A DNA stretch of 64,000 nucleotides, from the NCBI RefSeq assembly GCF_019711375.1, contig NZ_CP081295.1, forward strand, positions 1-64,000. Reading direction: 5' to 3'. Of the stretch, positions 54,465-63,403 are shown piece by piece (within the stretch, counting starts at the first letter, position 1; the number at the start of each line of letters is the position of its first letter). This stretch comes from Qipengyuania aurantiaca (GTDB lineage: Bacteria; Pseudomonadota; Alphaproteobacteria; Sphingomonadales; Sphingomonadaceae). The position numbers and the translations under genes were made by a program. The notes below the pieces were generated by a model, which saw only the letters and a list, made by a program, of their open reading frames with translations, was not told the DNA's origin and made no database searches.

Positions 54465-55525
54465 TATTCGGCCAGGATCTTGTCGAGGGCCTCGCCGATG
54501 CGGATCGGGCCGGGGAAATAGGCCCATTCGAGGCTGTGGGGATAGGGTGTGTCGAAGCCGGTCACGCGTTCGACCGGGGCTTCGAGATGGTAGAAGCAGC
54601 GTTCGGTCACCAGCGCCGACAGCTCCGCGCCGAAACCGGCGGTGCGCGTCGCTTCGTGGACGATCAGGCAGCGGCCGGTCTTCCTGACCGATTCCTCGAT
54701 GGTTTCGATGTCGACCGGAACGATGGTGCGCAGGTCGACGATGTCGGCCTCCACGCCCTTCTCGCGGCAGACCGCTTCCACCACGTGAACCATGGTGCCG
54801 TAAGCAAGGATGGTGAGCTCTTCGCCTTGCGTCGCATAGCGCGCCTTGCCCAGCGGGACCTTGTAGTGGCCCTCCGGCACAACGCTCGCATCGAAGCGCT
54901 TCCACGGTTCGACCGGCTTGTCGTAATAGCCCGAGAACGGGCCGTTGTAGATGCGCTTGGGCTCGAAAAAGATGACCGGGTCGTTGTCTTCGATCGCGCT
55001 AATCAGCAGTCCCTTCGCGTCATAGGGCGTCGCCGGGATGACCGTCTTCAGGCCGGAGACGTGGGCGAAGATTGCTTCGGGGCTCTGGCTGTGGGTCTGG
55101 CCACCGAAAATGCCGCCGCCGAAGGGGCTGCGCACGGTGATCGGCGCGGTGTATTCCGCCGCCGAACGATAGCGCAGACGCGCCGCTTCCGAGATCAGCT
55201 GGTCGAGGCCGGGATAGATGTAATCGGCGAACTGGATTTCCGGCACGGGACGCAGGCCATAGGCCCCCATGCCCACCGCCGCAGCGATGATGCCGCATTC
55301 GGAAATCGGCGTGTCGAACACGCGGGTCTTGCCGTATTTCTGCTGGAGGCCGGCGGTGCAGCGGAACACGCCGCCGAAATAGCCGACGTCCTCGCCCATG
55401 ATGACGATGTTCTCGTCGCGGCCCATCGACACGTCGAGCGCGTCGTTAATTGCCTCGATCATGTTGAGACGACGTTCGGTGCCGCCTTCCGCTTGGGGCG
55501 CGGCTTTGGTCTGAGTGTCGCTCAT
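54464..55525 (-). CDS. bkdA2: Branched-chain 2-oxoacid dehydrogenase E1 beta subunit
   Basis: This is the transketolase-like beta subunit of E1, 353 aa. GEDVGYFGGVFRCTAGLQQKYG, FDTPISECGIIAAAVGMGAYGLRPVPEIQFADYI (in parts) and FGGGIFGGQTHSQSPE are family signatures, with EATRTAGFGAELSALV and a C-terminal TGFDTPYPHSLE. It starts inside the E1 alpha stop (four-base overlap). Confidence 0.93.
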   Translation of the reverse strand: MSDTQTKAAPQAEGGTERRLNMIEAINDALDVSMGRDENIVIMGEDVGYFGGVFRCTAGLQQKYGKTRVFDTPISECGIIAAAVGMGAYGLRPVPEIQFADYIYPGLDQLISEAARLRYRSAAEYTAPITVRSPFGGGIFGGQTHSQSPEAIFAHVSGLKTVIPATPYDAKGLLISAIEDNDPVIFFEPKRIYNGPFSGYYDKPVEPWKRFDASVVPEGHYKVPLGKARYATQGEELTILAYGTMVHVVEAVCREKGVEADIVDLRTIVPVDIETIEESVRKTGRCLIVHEATRTAGFGAELSALVTERCFYHLEAPVERVTGFDTPYPHSLEWAYFPGPIRIGEALDKILAE

Positions 55526-56838
55526 GCGCCCTTCCCTCCGTTCGGGAGTCCCTCAGGGAACTTGGTCTCGCGTTCGTGGATCGCCTGCTCGGCCTGTTCC
55601 TTGAGGTGCCACGGCAGCTCTTCGAACACGTCTTCGAACATGGTGCGGAACGGGTGGTGAAGACCGTGCCCGAGGATGCCGTTCTCTTCGGCCTCCTTGG
55701 TGGTCTTCTTCACGTATTCCGCGGCTTCGAGGTCCATCTTTTCCTGACGCTCCTCGTCCCATTCACCGATTTCGATGAGGTGGTTCTTGAGGCGCATGAC
55801 GGGGTCGCCGAGCGGCCATTCGTCACGCTCCTGCGCGCTGCGATAGCCGCTGGGATCGTCCGAAGTCGAATGACCTTCGGCGCGGTAGCTGAAGAACTCG
55901 ATCAGCGTCGGGCCAGCGTTGGCGCGGGCGCGATTGGCGGCCCATTGCTCGGCTGCGTAGCAGGCTAGCGGATCGTTGCCGTCGACACGCAGCGAGGCGA
56001 TGCCGTAGCCCACACCGCGCGCGGCGAAGGTGGCGCGCTCGGCCCCGGCAAAGCCGCTGAAGCTGGAAATCGCCCACTGGTTGTTGACCACGTTGAGGAT
56101 GACCGGCGCGTTGTAGACGGTCGCGAAGAGGCAGGCGGAGTGGAAGTCGCCTTCCGCAGTGCTGCCCTCGCCCACCCAGGTCGCCGCGATCCGGCTGTCG
56201 CCCTTGATCGCGCTCGCCATCGCCCAACCGACCGCCTGCGGGGTCTGCGTGGCGAGGTTGCCCGAGATGGTGAAGAAGCTGTGCTCCTTGGAGGAATACA
56301 TGATCGGCAGCTGGCGGCCCTTCAGCTTGTCGCCCCGGTTCGAGTAGATCTGGTTGATCATCTCGATCATCGGATAGCCGCGCTGGATCAGGATGCCCTG
56401 CTGGCGATAGCTGGGGAACACCATGTCGTCCGCCGCGAGCGCCATCGAGGCCGAGACGCTGGTCGCCTCTTCGCCGGTACACTTCATGTAAAACGAAGTC
56501 TTGCCCTGGCGCTGGCCGCGGAACATGCGCTCGTCGAAAGCGCGCGTCATGGCCATGTGGCCGAGCATCGTGCGCAGCGTTTCGGGGTCGAGCTTGGGGT
56601 CCCACGGCCCATGGGCCTTGTTGTCCTCGCCCAGCACGCGGATCAGCCCATGGGCGAAATCCAGCATGTCTTCGGGCTTGGTCGTCTCGTCCGGACGCGG
56701 CTGCGCGCCGGCTTCAGGGACCTGGATATGCGAGAAGTCCACCGCGTCGCCGGGGCGGAACTTGGGTTCGGGTACGTGGAGCGAGAGCTTGGGGCGGTTG
56801 TCGCCCAGCTTCGCGTCACCTTGAGGCCTGTCGGCCAT
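55522..56838 (-). CDS. bkdA1: Branched-chain 2-oxoacid dehydrogenase E1 alpha subunit
   Basis: This thiamine-diphosphate-dependent alpha subunit decarboxylates branched-chain 2-oxo acids (438 aa). It carries the TPP motif GEGSTAEGDFHSACLFATVYNAPVILNVVNNQWAIS (GDxxxN type), RGQRQGKTSFYMKCTGEEATSVSA and the phosphorylation-loop region SYRAEGHSTSDDPSGYRS. No E3 gene is in the window. It follows thyA by 91 bases on the same strand. Confidence 0.93.
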   Translation of the reverse strand: MADRPQGDAKLGDNRPKLSLHVPEPKFRPGDAVDFSHIQVPEAGAQPRPDETTKPEDMLDFAHGLIRVLGEDNKAHGPWDPKLDPETLRTMLGHMAMTRAFDERMFRGQRQGKTSFYMKCTGEEATSVSASMALAADDMVFPSYRQQGILIQRGYPMIEMINQIYSNRGDKLKGRQLPIMYSSKEHSFFTISGNLATQTPQAVGWAMASAIKGDSRIAATWVGEGSTAEGDFHSACLFATVYNAPVILNVVNNQWAISSFSGFAGAERATFAARGVGYGIASLRVDGNDPLACYAAEQWAANRARANAGPTLIEFFSYRAEGHSTSDDPSGYRSAQERDEWPLGDPVMRLKNHLIEIGEWDEERQEKMDLEAAEYVKKTTKEAEENGILGHGLHHPFRTMFEDVFEELPWHLKEQAEQAIHERETKFPEGLPNGGKGA

Positions 56839-56929
56839 AGAATCGTCTCCCAGACGGAATCTTACGCTTGCGCGTTATTTTATTTCGCGCCGGGAAAACG
56901 GTCAAGTACGCCTGTGCATACGATTTCGG

Positions 56930-57871
56930 TTATACCGCGACGGGAGCCTTGATGGGCCCGTGCGGCGTGTAGTCGTGAACCGCGAAATCCTCAATCCGGT
57001 AGTCGAAGATAGTTGGCGGACGCCGCACAATCTCAAGCGTTGGCTGTCCCACCGGTTCCCGCGACAGCTGTTCCTTCACGAGATGTTCGTGGTTGAGATA
57101 GAGATGCGTGTCGCCCCCCATCCACACGAATTCGCCCGGCTGCATATCCACCTGCTGCGCGATCATCCGCAGCAGGAGCGCGCCCGACCACAGGTTGAAC
57201 GGCAGCCCCAGCGCGACGTCGCAACTGCGCTGGTAGAGGATGCCGTTGAGCCGCGGATCGCCGTCGATCCCGGTGGAGACGTGGTACTGGTAGGTCTTGT
57301 GACACGGCGGCAGCGCCATGCGCGGCACTTCGGCCACGTTCCAGCCTTCGATGATGTGGCGGCGGCTGCCCGGATTCTCGCGCAGCGATTCGACCACCTC
57401 GGCGACCTGGTTGATTCCCCGGCCCTTCCGGAACAGCCCGCCCTTCACCGGCTGGTAGGTCGGCCAGTCGACCCATTGCTTGCCATAAACCGGGCCCAGA
57501 TCGCCCCACATGGCGGCGAAGTGTTCGTCGTCGGCGATTTTCTGGACGAAATCGTCGAGTTCGATCTCGTCGCCCGTCTGCTCGACATAGCGCGCGTGCG
57601 GCCACTCGTTCCAGATCTTCACGCCCTGCAGCACCAGCGGACGGATATTGGTGTTGCCGGTAAGGAACCACAGAAGCTCGCGCGTGGCAGTCTTCCAATA
57701 GACGCGCTTGGTGGTCACCAGCGGCATGGCCCCATCGGCGAGGTCGAACCGCAATTGCGCGCCGAAAACCGAGCGTGTGCCCACGCCCGTGCGGTCGCTG
57801 CGCTCGTCCCCTTCGAGCCAGATGAGGCGCATCAGGTCGAGATATTGCTGTTCGAAATGGGTTTCAGGCAC
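56930..57871 (-). CDS. thyA: Thymidylate synthase ThyA
   Basis: ThyA methylates dUMP to dTMP with methylene-THF. The catalytic Cys190 lies in MALPPCHKTYQYHV, the arginine-rich phosphate loop in GSRRHIIEGWN, and the nucleotide motif in SCDVALGLPFNLW. At 313 aa it is the longer form with a roughly 50-residue insertion after residue 90. It heads the strand segment that continues into bkdA1. Confidence 0.95.
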   Translation of the reverse strand: MPETHFEQQYLDLMRLIWLEGDERSDRTGVGTRSVFGAQLRFDLADGAMPLVTTKRVYWKTATRELLWFLTGNTNIRPLVLQGVKIWNEWPHARYVEQTGDEIELDDFVQKIADDEHFAAMWGDLGPVYGKQWVDWPTYQPVKGGLFRKGRGINQVAEVVESLRENPGSRRHIIEGWNVAEVPRMALPPCHKTYQYHVSTGIDGDPRLNGILYQRSCDVALGLPFNLWSGALLLRMIAQQVDMQPGEFVWMGGDTHLYLNHEHLVKEQLSREPVGQPTLEIVRRPPTIFDYRIEDFAVHDYTPHGPIKAPVAV

Positions 57872-58004
57872 CGGAAATCGTCACTCTTGTCTGTCTTGCC
57901 GACCCTAGGCACAAAATACTGCAAAAGCGCGCTTGCACCAGTAGCAATCCACACCTATAGGGCGCGCCTGCCTCGCGGGGGACCTCCCCCGCAACGCATC
58001 CGGT

Positions 58005-58081
58005 CGGGGAGTAGCTCAGCCTGGTAGAGCACTGTCTTCGGGAGGCAGGGGCCGGAGGTTCGAATCCTCTCTCCCCGACCA
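58005..58081 (+). tRNA. tRNA-Pro (anticodon CGG)
   Basis: Acceptor CGGGGAG pairs with CTCCCCG, discriminator A, and CCA is encoded. The anticodon stem CTGTC/GGCAG holds loop TTCGGGA, giving CGG. The T arm is GGAGGTTCGAATCCTCT. It marks the left border of an AT-richer accessory region that carries an integrase at the far right. Confidence 0.92.
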
Positions 58082-58095
58082 ATAACTTACTGATA

Positions 58096-58115
58096 AGGCG
58101 AAACTACTTTCGCCT
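58096..58115 (+). terminator. Hairpin after tRNA-Pro, probable terminator
   Basis: A perfect stem, AGGCGAAA with TTTCGCCT, around CTAC. A T-run (TTTTTT) comes only 20 bases later, so termination efficiency is uncertain. Confidence 0.45.
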
Positions 58116-58205
58116 ACGCGGCACAAAATTTCGCTTTTTTGGTCACTTCCGGGCTAGAAATTCCCGCAACATTGTTTCGTATCGGCCGTAAATCCACAGA
58201 GTCAC

Positions 58206-59171
58206 TCAGCGTTCGAACGAAGCGAAGTTAGGCAAATACCGATAGAACTTTGCGTACCGGTTAGCCTCTCTCACGGGAATAGGCTCAGCGTCCAAGCCAA
58301 CTTCTTCTAAGATCGGCAACTGTCTATCCAAATGGCGCATCTCGTGCGGCGTCACCAATGGCATGTGAATGCGGAGAGCCTCGTCGCTATCGCGAAAGAA
58401 CTCTAGCTCTCTAAGGCCTGCACCATCGAAGAGGGCGGCTTGACCCTGATCGACAAAGACGCCCCCAATGGTCGTCATCTTCGCTCCGTCTTTGTATTCG
58501 AACGCGACCGTTTGGCGGAACTCTATCTTTTGCCCGTTGGGCCGAGCAGCGTTTGCCGCTTTGAGACCCTCTTCTATTTCGGCCCGCACTATCTGACGCG
58601 ACGTTTTTGAAAGTGTCCATCCTCGCAAATCAGCCTGCCTTAGTGCCTCGGGTGTTCGGCCCTCGCCGAAATAATCGGAAAATTCGTCCCTCGATTGCAC
58701 GTGGATGTGATCGTCGTCGTTTCGCTTGTCGAAAATTTTCTCGGCCTGCACAGAGACTACAAACGCGGTGCCCGACTTCGCGCGCGACGCCACTGTGCGC
58801 ACATCCTCAAGAATGCTTACATTCAAAGGATCGTCGTAATCGAGCCAGACAATTGATCGTAGGCTCCAATCTAGAGTGGGAAGAACATCGCTGGCCTCGC
58901 CCATCAGCAACCTGATCCCTCGCAGGGGGTTGTTGAACTCGAAACGCTCTTGATGGTCGAGTTCACACTCAATCGAAACAATGTCTGAGATACCGAGAGT
59001 CCTGTGAAATAGAACACAGTCGGAAAACCAAATCGAACCGAATCCAACGTAGCGATAGCTCTCTAGCGATCCGAACACACGCAACCGCGAGAAGAAATCA
59101 CAGAGCATTTTCCGTTCCGCGAATTTTGCGGGTCTGAGCGAATAGTCAATGATCTCATAGCTCGCGGTCAT
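58206..59171 (-). CDS. Rossmann-fold methyltransferase-like protein paired with a GHKL ATPase
   Basis: I recognise no named family, but the order of motifs fits a class I SAM-dependent methyltransferase: motif I YVGFGS (residues 41-46), an acidic strand end IVSIECELD (about residues 64-72), GEASDVLP (91-98) and a motif-IV-like WLDYDDPL (109-116). The C-terminal half is of unknown fold (EFRQTVAFEYKDGAKMTTIGG). Its ATG overlaps the stop of the ATPase gene by four bases, so they act as a unit. The base composition is clearly more AT-rich than the host genes. It could modify a nucleic acid or protein, or bind SAM without catalysis. Confidence 0.65.
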   Translation of the reverse strand: MTASYEIIDYSLRPAKFAERKMLCDFFSRLRVFGSLESYRYVGFGSIWFSDCVLFHRTLGISDIVSIECELDHQERFEFNNPLRGIRLLMGEASDVLPTLDWSLRSIVWLDYDDPLNVSILEDVRTVASRAKSGTAFVVSVQAEKIFDKRNDDDHIHVQSRDEFSDYFGEGRTPEALRQADLRGWTLSKTSRQIVRAEIEEGLKAANAARPNGQKIEFRQTVAFEYKDGAKMTTIGGVFVDQGQAALFDGAGLRELEFFRDSDEALRIHMPLVTPHEMRHLDRQLPILEEVGLDAEPIPVREANRYAKFYRYLPNFASFER

Positions 59172-60502
59172 TCTTCCTCGCCCTGCTCAGCGAGAATCAT
59201 GTCAAAGGTGGTTTCACCGACAGCTTTGGCTGAACCCACCCCAAGAGCATCCATAAGGACGCGTATCTTATCGACCTCTCTAGAGTATTGAATCTTGGTC
59301 ATCTTAGGACCTGGCGCCTTCGGATTCTTGTTGAATGCAAATGATTTCGAGCCGCGGATTTTCTCGACGTCGAGAGCGCTAGCTTCTTTTGCGAGGGCTG
59401 AGAGGGTAGGGGAATTCTTGCCATACTCCTCGACCTCTTCATCCAGCCGATTCAGAAACTTTATGATCGTTCGGGTATGATCCAGCATCTTGGGAAAGAC
59501 TGACTGCCAGATGGCAGAGGTCTCATCGAGGCCGGTCTTAGTCGTGTTCCAAGGGAGTTTCTGCGAGGAGCTACAATCGAAGAAAACGATGCCTCGGAAG
59601 CGCGCATACTGATTGTGAAATTTTGGGATACCATCTTTTTGATCGGCGACGGAGTTCCAACCTGTTGCCTCGGAGCGGTCGGCTGAGAGAATTACCCTCC
59701 CGTTGCAGACGACATACCAACCTGCATTCGAAGGTTTGGAGTCCGCAATGCCGGCGATAATGCGAACAAGCACCGGAGTGTCGGTAGCCGCGTCGAAAGT
59801 GACCTCCTCGACCACCGGTGAGTAAGATCCTCCGCTAAACACACGAAGATCGGTCTGGGTGAGGTGCTGACCGTTGAATTCAATCGCTAAACCGGCAGAA
59901 AGAAACTGACGCTGATGCGCGCGAATGGTTTCAGCCAGCCCCCTGCGGAAATAGTCGGACGAGAACCTGTTCGCGATCTCCGGCCTGAGCTTGTCGACGA
60001 CGATGCGAGTACCGCGTTCTTCTGGCGGGAAATCACCATCTTCAATTAGTTCGGCGAAGTCGAACTGCCACGTGCCGTCATCTTCCCATTCGCTGACATC
60101 CACCTCTACTGACCACTTCTCAGCCTCAGTAGTAGAATGAACTTCGAAATATCGGCCGAACTTAAAGAGCGCCCTTTTCATCCCGACGCCGAATTGGCCT
60201 ATCGAATAGTCAGTTGATTTGGCGTCGGCTGGGCGACCAAACCGGAAGGCGTAGTTAATTGCCGTATCTGTATCGAATCCGCCGCAGTTATCGGTGATCT
60301 CGAAACGGTCACCATCGATATGAATTTTGACCCACAATCCATCAAAATCGGGATCGTTGCCCGGTCGAAGGCGCTTGGCTCCATCGATGCAATTGTCCAC
60401 GAGATCAAGGATCGCGCGCTCAGTAGGGATGTCGCGCACCAGCATGTCGACAAAAAAAGCCTTTGTCGGCATCGCGTTGATATGTTTCGCTTCGTTCGTC
60501 AT
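59168..60502 (-). CDS. GHKL (Hsp90/MutL/MORC-type) ATPase
   Basis: The N-terminal 120 residues carry the GHKL nucleotide fold: N box ILDLVDNCIDGA (31-42), G1 box ITDNCGGF (69-76) and G2 box GQFGVGMKRALFKFG (102-116). A transducer-like middle part with GTRIVVDKLRP and a NGRVILSADRSEATGW region follows. The residue that is usually the general-base Glu is Asp33 here. The 444 aa protein lacks a MutL-like C-terminal endonuclease motif. A GAGGGGGC sequence precedes its ATG. It resembles MORC-like ATPases seen beside restriction-modification genes. Confidence 0.78.
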   Translation of the reverse strand: MTNEAKHINAMPTKAFFVDMLVRDIPTERAILDLVDNCIDGAKRLRPGNDPDFDGLWVKIHIDGDRFEITDNCGGFDTDTAINYAFRFGRPADAKSTDYSIGQFGVGMKRALFKFGRYFEVHSTTEAEKWSVEVDVSEWEDDGTWQFDFAELIEDGDFPPEERGTRIVVDKLRPEIANRFSSDYFRRGLAETIRAHQRQFLSAGLAIEFNGQHLTQTDLRVFSGGSYSPVVEEVTFDAATDTPVLVRIIAGIADSKPSNAGWYVVCNGRVILSADRSEATGWNSVADQKDGIPKFHNQYARFRGIVFFDCSSSQKLPWNTTKTGLDETSAIWQSVFPKMLDHTRTIIKFLNRLDEEVEEYGKNSPTLSALAKEASALDVEKIRGSKSFAFNKNPKAPGPKMTKIQYSREVDKIRVLMDALGVGSAKAVGETTFDMILAEQGEEE

Positions 60503-60628
60503 GCCCCCTCACTTCCAATGAAATCGCTAAATGCTCTTTGTCCTGTCGTCCAGCATAGTTTCAGGAACTTACGTGTATCGATTTTGCAGTTTAATCGTGC
60601 ACTGATGAATTGAGAGACGCGTCCCCAG

Positions 60629-61069
60629 ATGACTGATCACGTCGACCCCATCCGTCGAAGCAAGATTATGGCGAGTGTGGGCCAGAAAAACACGAAGCCA
60701 GAGATGATAGTACGTAGACATCTGCATCGTCTTGGCTTTCGTTATAGGCTGCATAGGCGCGATCTTCCGGGCTCCCCAGACATTGTCTTCCCCTCCCGTA
60801 AAAAAACGATCTTCGTGCATGGTTGCTATTGGCACGGGCACGAGTGCCGCTGGGGGAACTTGCCAAAATCGAACCAAGACTATTGGCGGGCAAAGATTGT
60901 AGCCAATCGTGAGCGTGATGATCGAAATGTATCTGCTTTGGAGAGCATGGGATGGGAAACCCTTACGGTTTGGCAATGCGAGCTACGCAATGAGCTTCAG
61001 GCGATCGAGAGGATTGTGGAATATCTCCAATCTGGTGCCACTCAAGGTGGCAATCGGGCCGTGCCTTGA
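60629..61069 (+). CDS. vsr: Very short patch repair endonuclease (Vsr)
   Basis: Vsr nicks DNA 5' of T:G mismatches caused by deamination of 5-methylcytosine. The 146 aa protein has KIMASVGQKNTKPEMIVRRHLH, the catalytic Asp in LPGSPDIVFPSRKK, and the FVHGCYWHGHEC segment with the zinc and active-site His and Cys. It lies 40 bases before a C5-cytosine methyltransferase gene, its usual partner, and is divergent from the ATPase gene. Confidence 0.93.
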   Translation: MTDHVDPIRRSKIMASVGQKNTKPEMIVRRHLHRLGFRYRLHRRDLPGSPDIVFPSRKKTIFVHGCYWHGHECRWGNLPKSNQDYWRAKIVANRERDDRNVSALESMGWETLTVWQCELRNELQAIERIVEYLQSGATQGGNRAVP

Positions 61070-61109
61070 ATAGACAGATGTTCTCCAATCGTTCATTTGT
61101 GGTGCAACC

Positions 61110-62435
61110 ATGACACGTCCTATCGGCATTGATCTCTTCGCTGGCGCAGGTGGGATGAGTCTCGGTTTCGAGCAGGCTGGCTTCGACATTGCGGCCGCAG
61201 TCGAGATCGATCCGGTTCACTGCGCTACCCACCATTTTAACTTTCCGGAATGCACCGTAATTCCGAAATCCGTGACCGACGTATCGGGCGATGAGATTCG
61301 CGAGAAAGCTGGACTGGGGGATAAAGAGATCGACGTCGTTTTTGGCGGCGCTCCATGCCAAGGATTTTCGATGATTGGTCAGCGCGCTCTCGATGATCCG
61401 CGTAATTCTCTAGTTCGCGACTTCGTTCGCATCGTCCATGAACTTGAGGCCCGCTATTTCGTTTTCGAGAACGTTAAGGGCCTGACCGTTGGTAAGCACC
61501 GAAAGTTTCTTGAGGAAGTGATCGCAGCCTTTGAGAATGGAGGCGAATATCAGGTCCTTTTGAAGGAGCGTGTCTTGAACGCGGCCGATTTTGGTGTTCC
61601 GCAAAACCGGCACCGACTTTTTCTGATTGGTGCGCGAAAAGACTGCAATCTCCCAGTCTATCCTAAACAAACAACGCACCCGGCGGGCACCTCGAATTGC
61701 GGCTCACCAGAGAGCCCAACTTGTGCGGAAGCACTTGGCGACCTTCCTGATGCTGAGAAGTTCAAAACGCTTTGGGACACCGACCAAGTCGCGACGACAG
61801 CATGGGGCAAACCGAGCAAGTATGCAGCTGAGCTACGTTGTCAAACCAACGATGCATGGCATTTTGGACACCCAAGGGATTGGGACCCTTCGATTTTAAC
61901 CTCCAGCTTGCTCACTGCGCATACGGAAATTTCTCGTCGTCGCTTCAAAGCCACGGAAGGCGGTGCCGTCGAACCAATTTCGCGCTTTTTCAAGCTTGCG
62001 CCGGGCGGTGTCTCTAACACTCTTCGCGCCGGTACTGACTCAGCGCGGGGCGCATTCACCAGCCCAAGGCCGATCCACTACAAATATGCTCGCTGCGTCA
62101 CTGTTCGCGAGATGGCCCGTCTTCACGGTTATCCCGATTGGTTCCGCTTCCACGAAACAAAGTGGCATGGCGCTAGGCAGATCGGGAATTCGGTCCCACC
62201 CCCACTAGCGCGAGCCGTTGCCGGCGAAGTTATGAAAGCTCTTGGCATAGAGCCAACCCGTCCGACTGTGAGCCAGAAGCTCGGAAAAGAGACGCTACTT
62301 CGTATGGACCTGTCGCAAGCTTCAAAGCATTGGGAGATCGAAAACCCCATTGGCAGACGTGACCGCAAAAGCGGTGCTAGAAAGCGCAAGCAAGAGGAAA
62401 TCGAGGCGTTAGACGCCCTTAACGCTGGGGCGTAG
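61110..62435 (+). CDS. DNA (cytosine-5-)-methyltransferase
   Basis: The protein has all core motifs of a C5-cytosine methyltransferase: I DLFAGAGGMSLGF, IV GGAPCQGFS with catalytic Cys83, VI FVFENVKGL, VIII PQNRHRLFLIGAR, a variable target-recognition region (about residues 190-330), and IX/X RMARLHGYPDW with RQIGNSVPPPLARAVA. At 441 aa it is a normal single-specificity enzyme. The last 27 bases overlap the convergent nuclease gene. The recognition site cannot be read from sequence; a Vsr partner suggests a site giving T:G mismatches. Confidence 0.93.
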   Translation: MTRPIGIDLFAGAGGMSLGFEQAGFDIAAAVEIDPVHCATHHFNFPECTVIPKSVTDVSGDEIREKAGLGDKEIDVVFGGAPCQGFSMIGQRALDDPRNSLVRDFVRIVHELEARYFVFENVKGLTVGKHRKFLEEVIAAFENGGEYQVLLKERVLNAADFGVPQNRHRLFLIGARKDCNLPVYPKQTTHPAGTSNCGSPESPTCAEALGDLPDAEKFKTLWDTDQVATTAWGKPSKYAAELRCQTNDAWHFGHPRDWDPSILTSSLLTAHTEISRRRFKATEGGAVEPISRFFKLAPGGVSNTLRAGTDSARGAFTSPRPIHYKYARCVTVREMARLHGYPDWFRFHETKWHGARQIGNSVPPPLARAVAGEVMKALGIEPTRPTVSQKLGKETLLRMDLSQASKHWEIENPIGRRDRKSGARKRKQEEIEALDALNAGA

Positions 62436-63248
62436 TTCCAAAATTGAATCGCTGGCGAAAGTCAGTTGCGTCAGACTACCAGCATCGGATCGCTTTACCG
62501 CCTCAAATTCCACTACATAGAAGCCAATTCCCCTCATCGTCCTCAATCCAATGGGGATCGTGACGTCCACATCTTCATTGGCGGCGAACGCCGCCTGCAC
62601 TTGGTTGATGATCTGGCTAGGGATGAGCGGGTCAGCCGCCTGCTTTGCTTCACACGTCACCAAAACTGGTTGTGGGTCTTTTTCGCTGCCCGTCTTGCCT
62701 AAGAAGAGAGCATCAATCTCGGTAGAGCGCAGCTTGATGCCAGACTGAAGGTGCGCAAGTTCCAGTATGTTGAATGCGCCCGCGACCGCAAAATGTGTCT
62801 CAACAACCCGAAGCTGGACCGCCACTTGAATGTGCCAGGTCTCATCAGACCGGCCCAGTGACTTAGTTATGAGCGGGATGCTCGTCGATTGAATTGGATA
62901 TCGGTTCGCATCAGGCCGCACAGGAAATTCTTCCGGAAATGGCTCCGTCTGACCGCTCAAGTAGGGGATAAATTCAAAACACTCACCGGCACCAGTCCTC
63001 TGCACAGCTGTATAGCGTTTTGCTGCCACCGAGGCAGGCCAGTTCTGAGATGCGTTCCCTCCTCGCAAAATATCTTTGAGGAAGTTTGCAGGGTTGCGAT
63101 CACTTAAAGTCACCCCTTTAGAGCGACACGCGCGGATGCCATCAGCGACGTCATCCAAACTCATCAACGATTTTCGAAGCTGCTGTGTGTTCTGATCCCA
63201 ATGCAGGTCAAACAGGTGCTCGATTACTGTAGTCTTCTGCGATGGCAT
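62409..63248 (-). CDS. Putative type II restriction endonuclease (PD-(D/E)xK-like)
   Basis: I recognise no named family. The C-terminal third holds a PD-(D/E)xK-like pattern: STEIDALFLG supplies an acidic residue and, about 18 residues on, VLVTCEAKQ gives the E-x-K. The N-terminal part may be the recognition domain. The ATG at 63248 (MPSQKTTVIEHLFDLH), with GGGGGAAG upstream, is preferred to the ATG at 63278. It converges on the methyltransferase with a 27-base overlap, the normal arrangement of a cognate restriction pair. Confidence 0.6.
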   Translation of the reverse strand: MPSQKTTVIEHLFDLHWDQNTQQLRKSLMSLDDVADGIRACRSKGVTLSDRNPANFLKDILRGGNASQNWPASVAAKRYTAVQRTGAGECFEFIPYLSGQTEPFPEEFPVRPDANRYPIQSTSIPLITKSLGRSDETWHIQVAVQLRVVETHFAVAGAFNILELAHLQSGIKLRSTEIDALFLGKTGSEKDPQPVLVTCEAKQAADPLIPSQIINQVQAAFAANEDVDVTIPIGLRTMRGIGFYVVEFEAVKRSDAGSLTQLTFASDSILELRPSVKGV

Positions 63249-63403
63249 CGCTTCCCCCAAACAAGTCGGCCGAGCCATAGACGTTGACTACAGTCGCCCG
63301 AATTTAAATCAGATTTGTCAATTAATTCTGTCGATTACAAGCGGAGTTTTTGCCTCTATCTGAACCGACCACCATTCAATTTTGAAAGTAATGGGAGGTC
63401 AAC

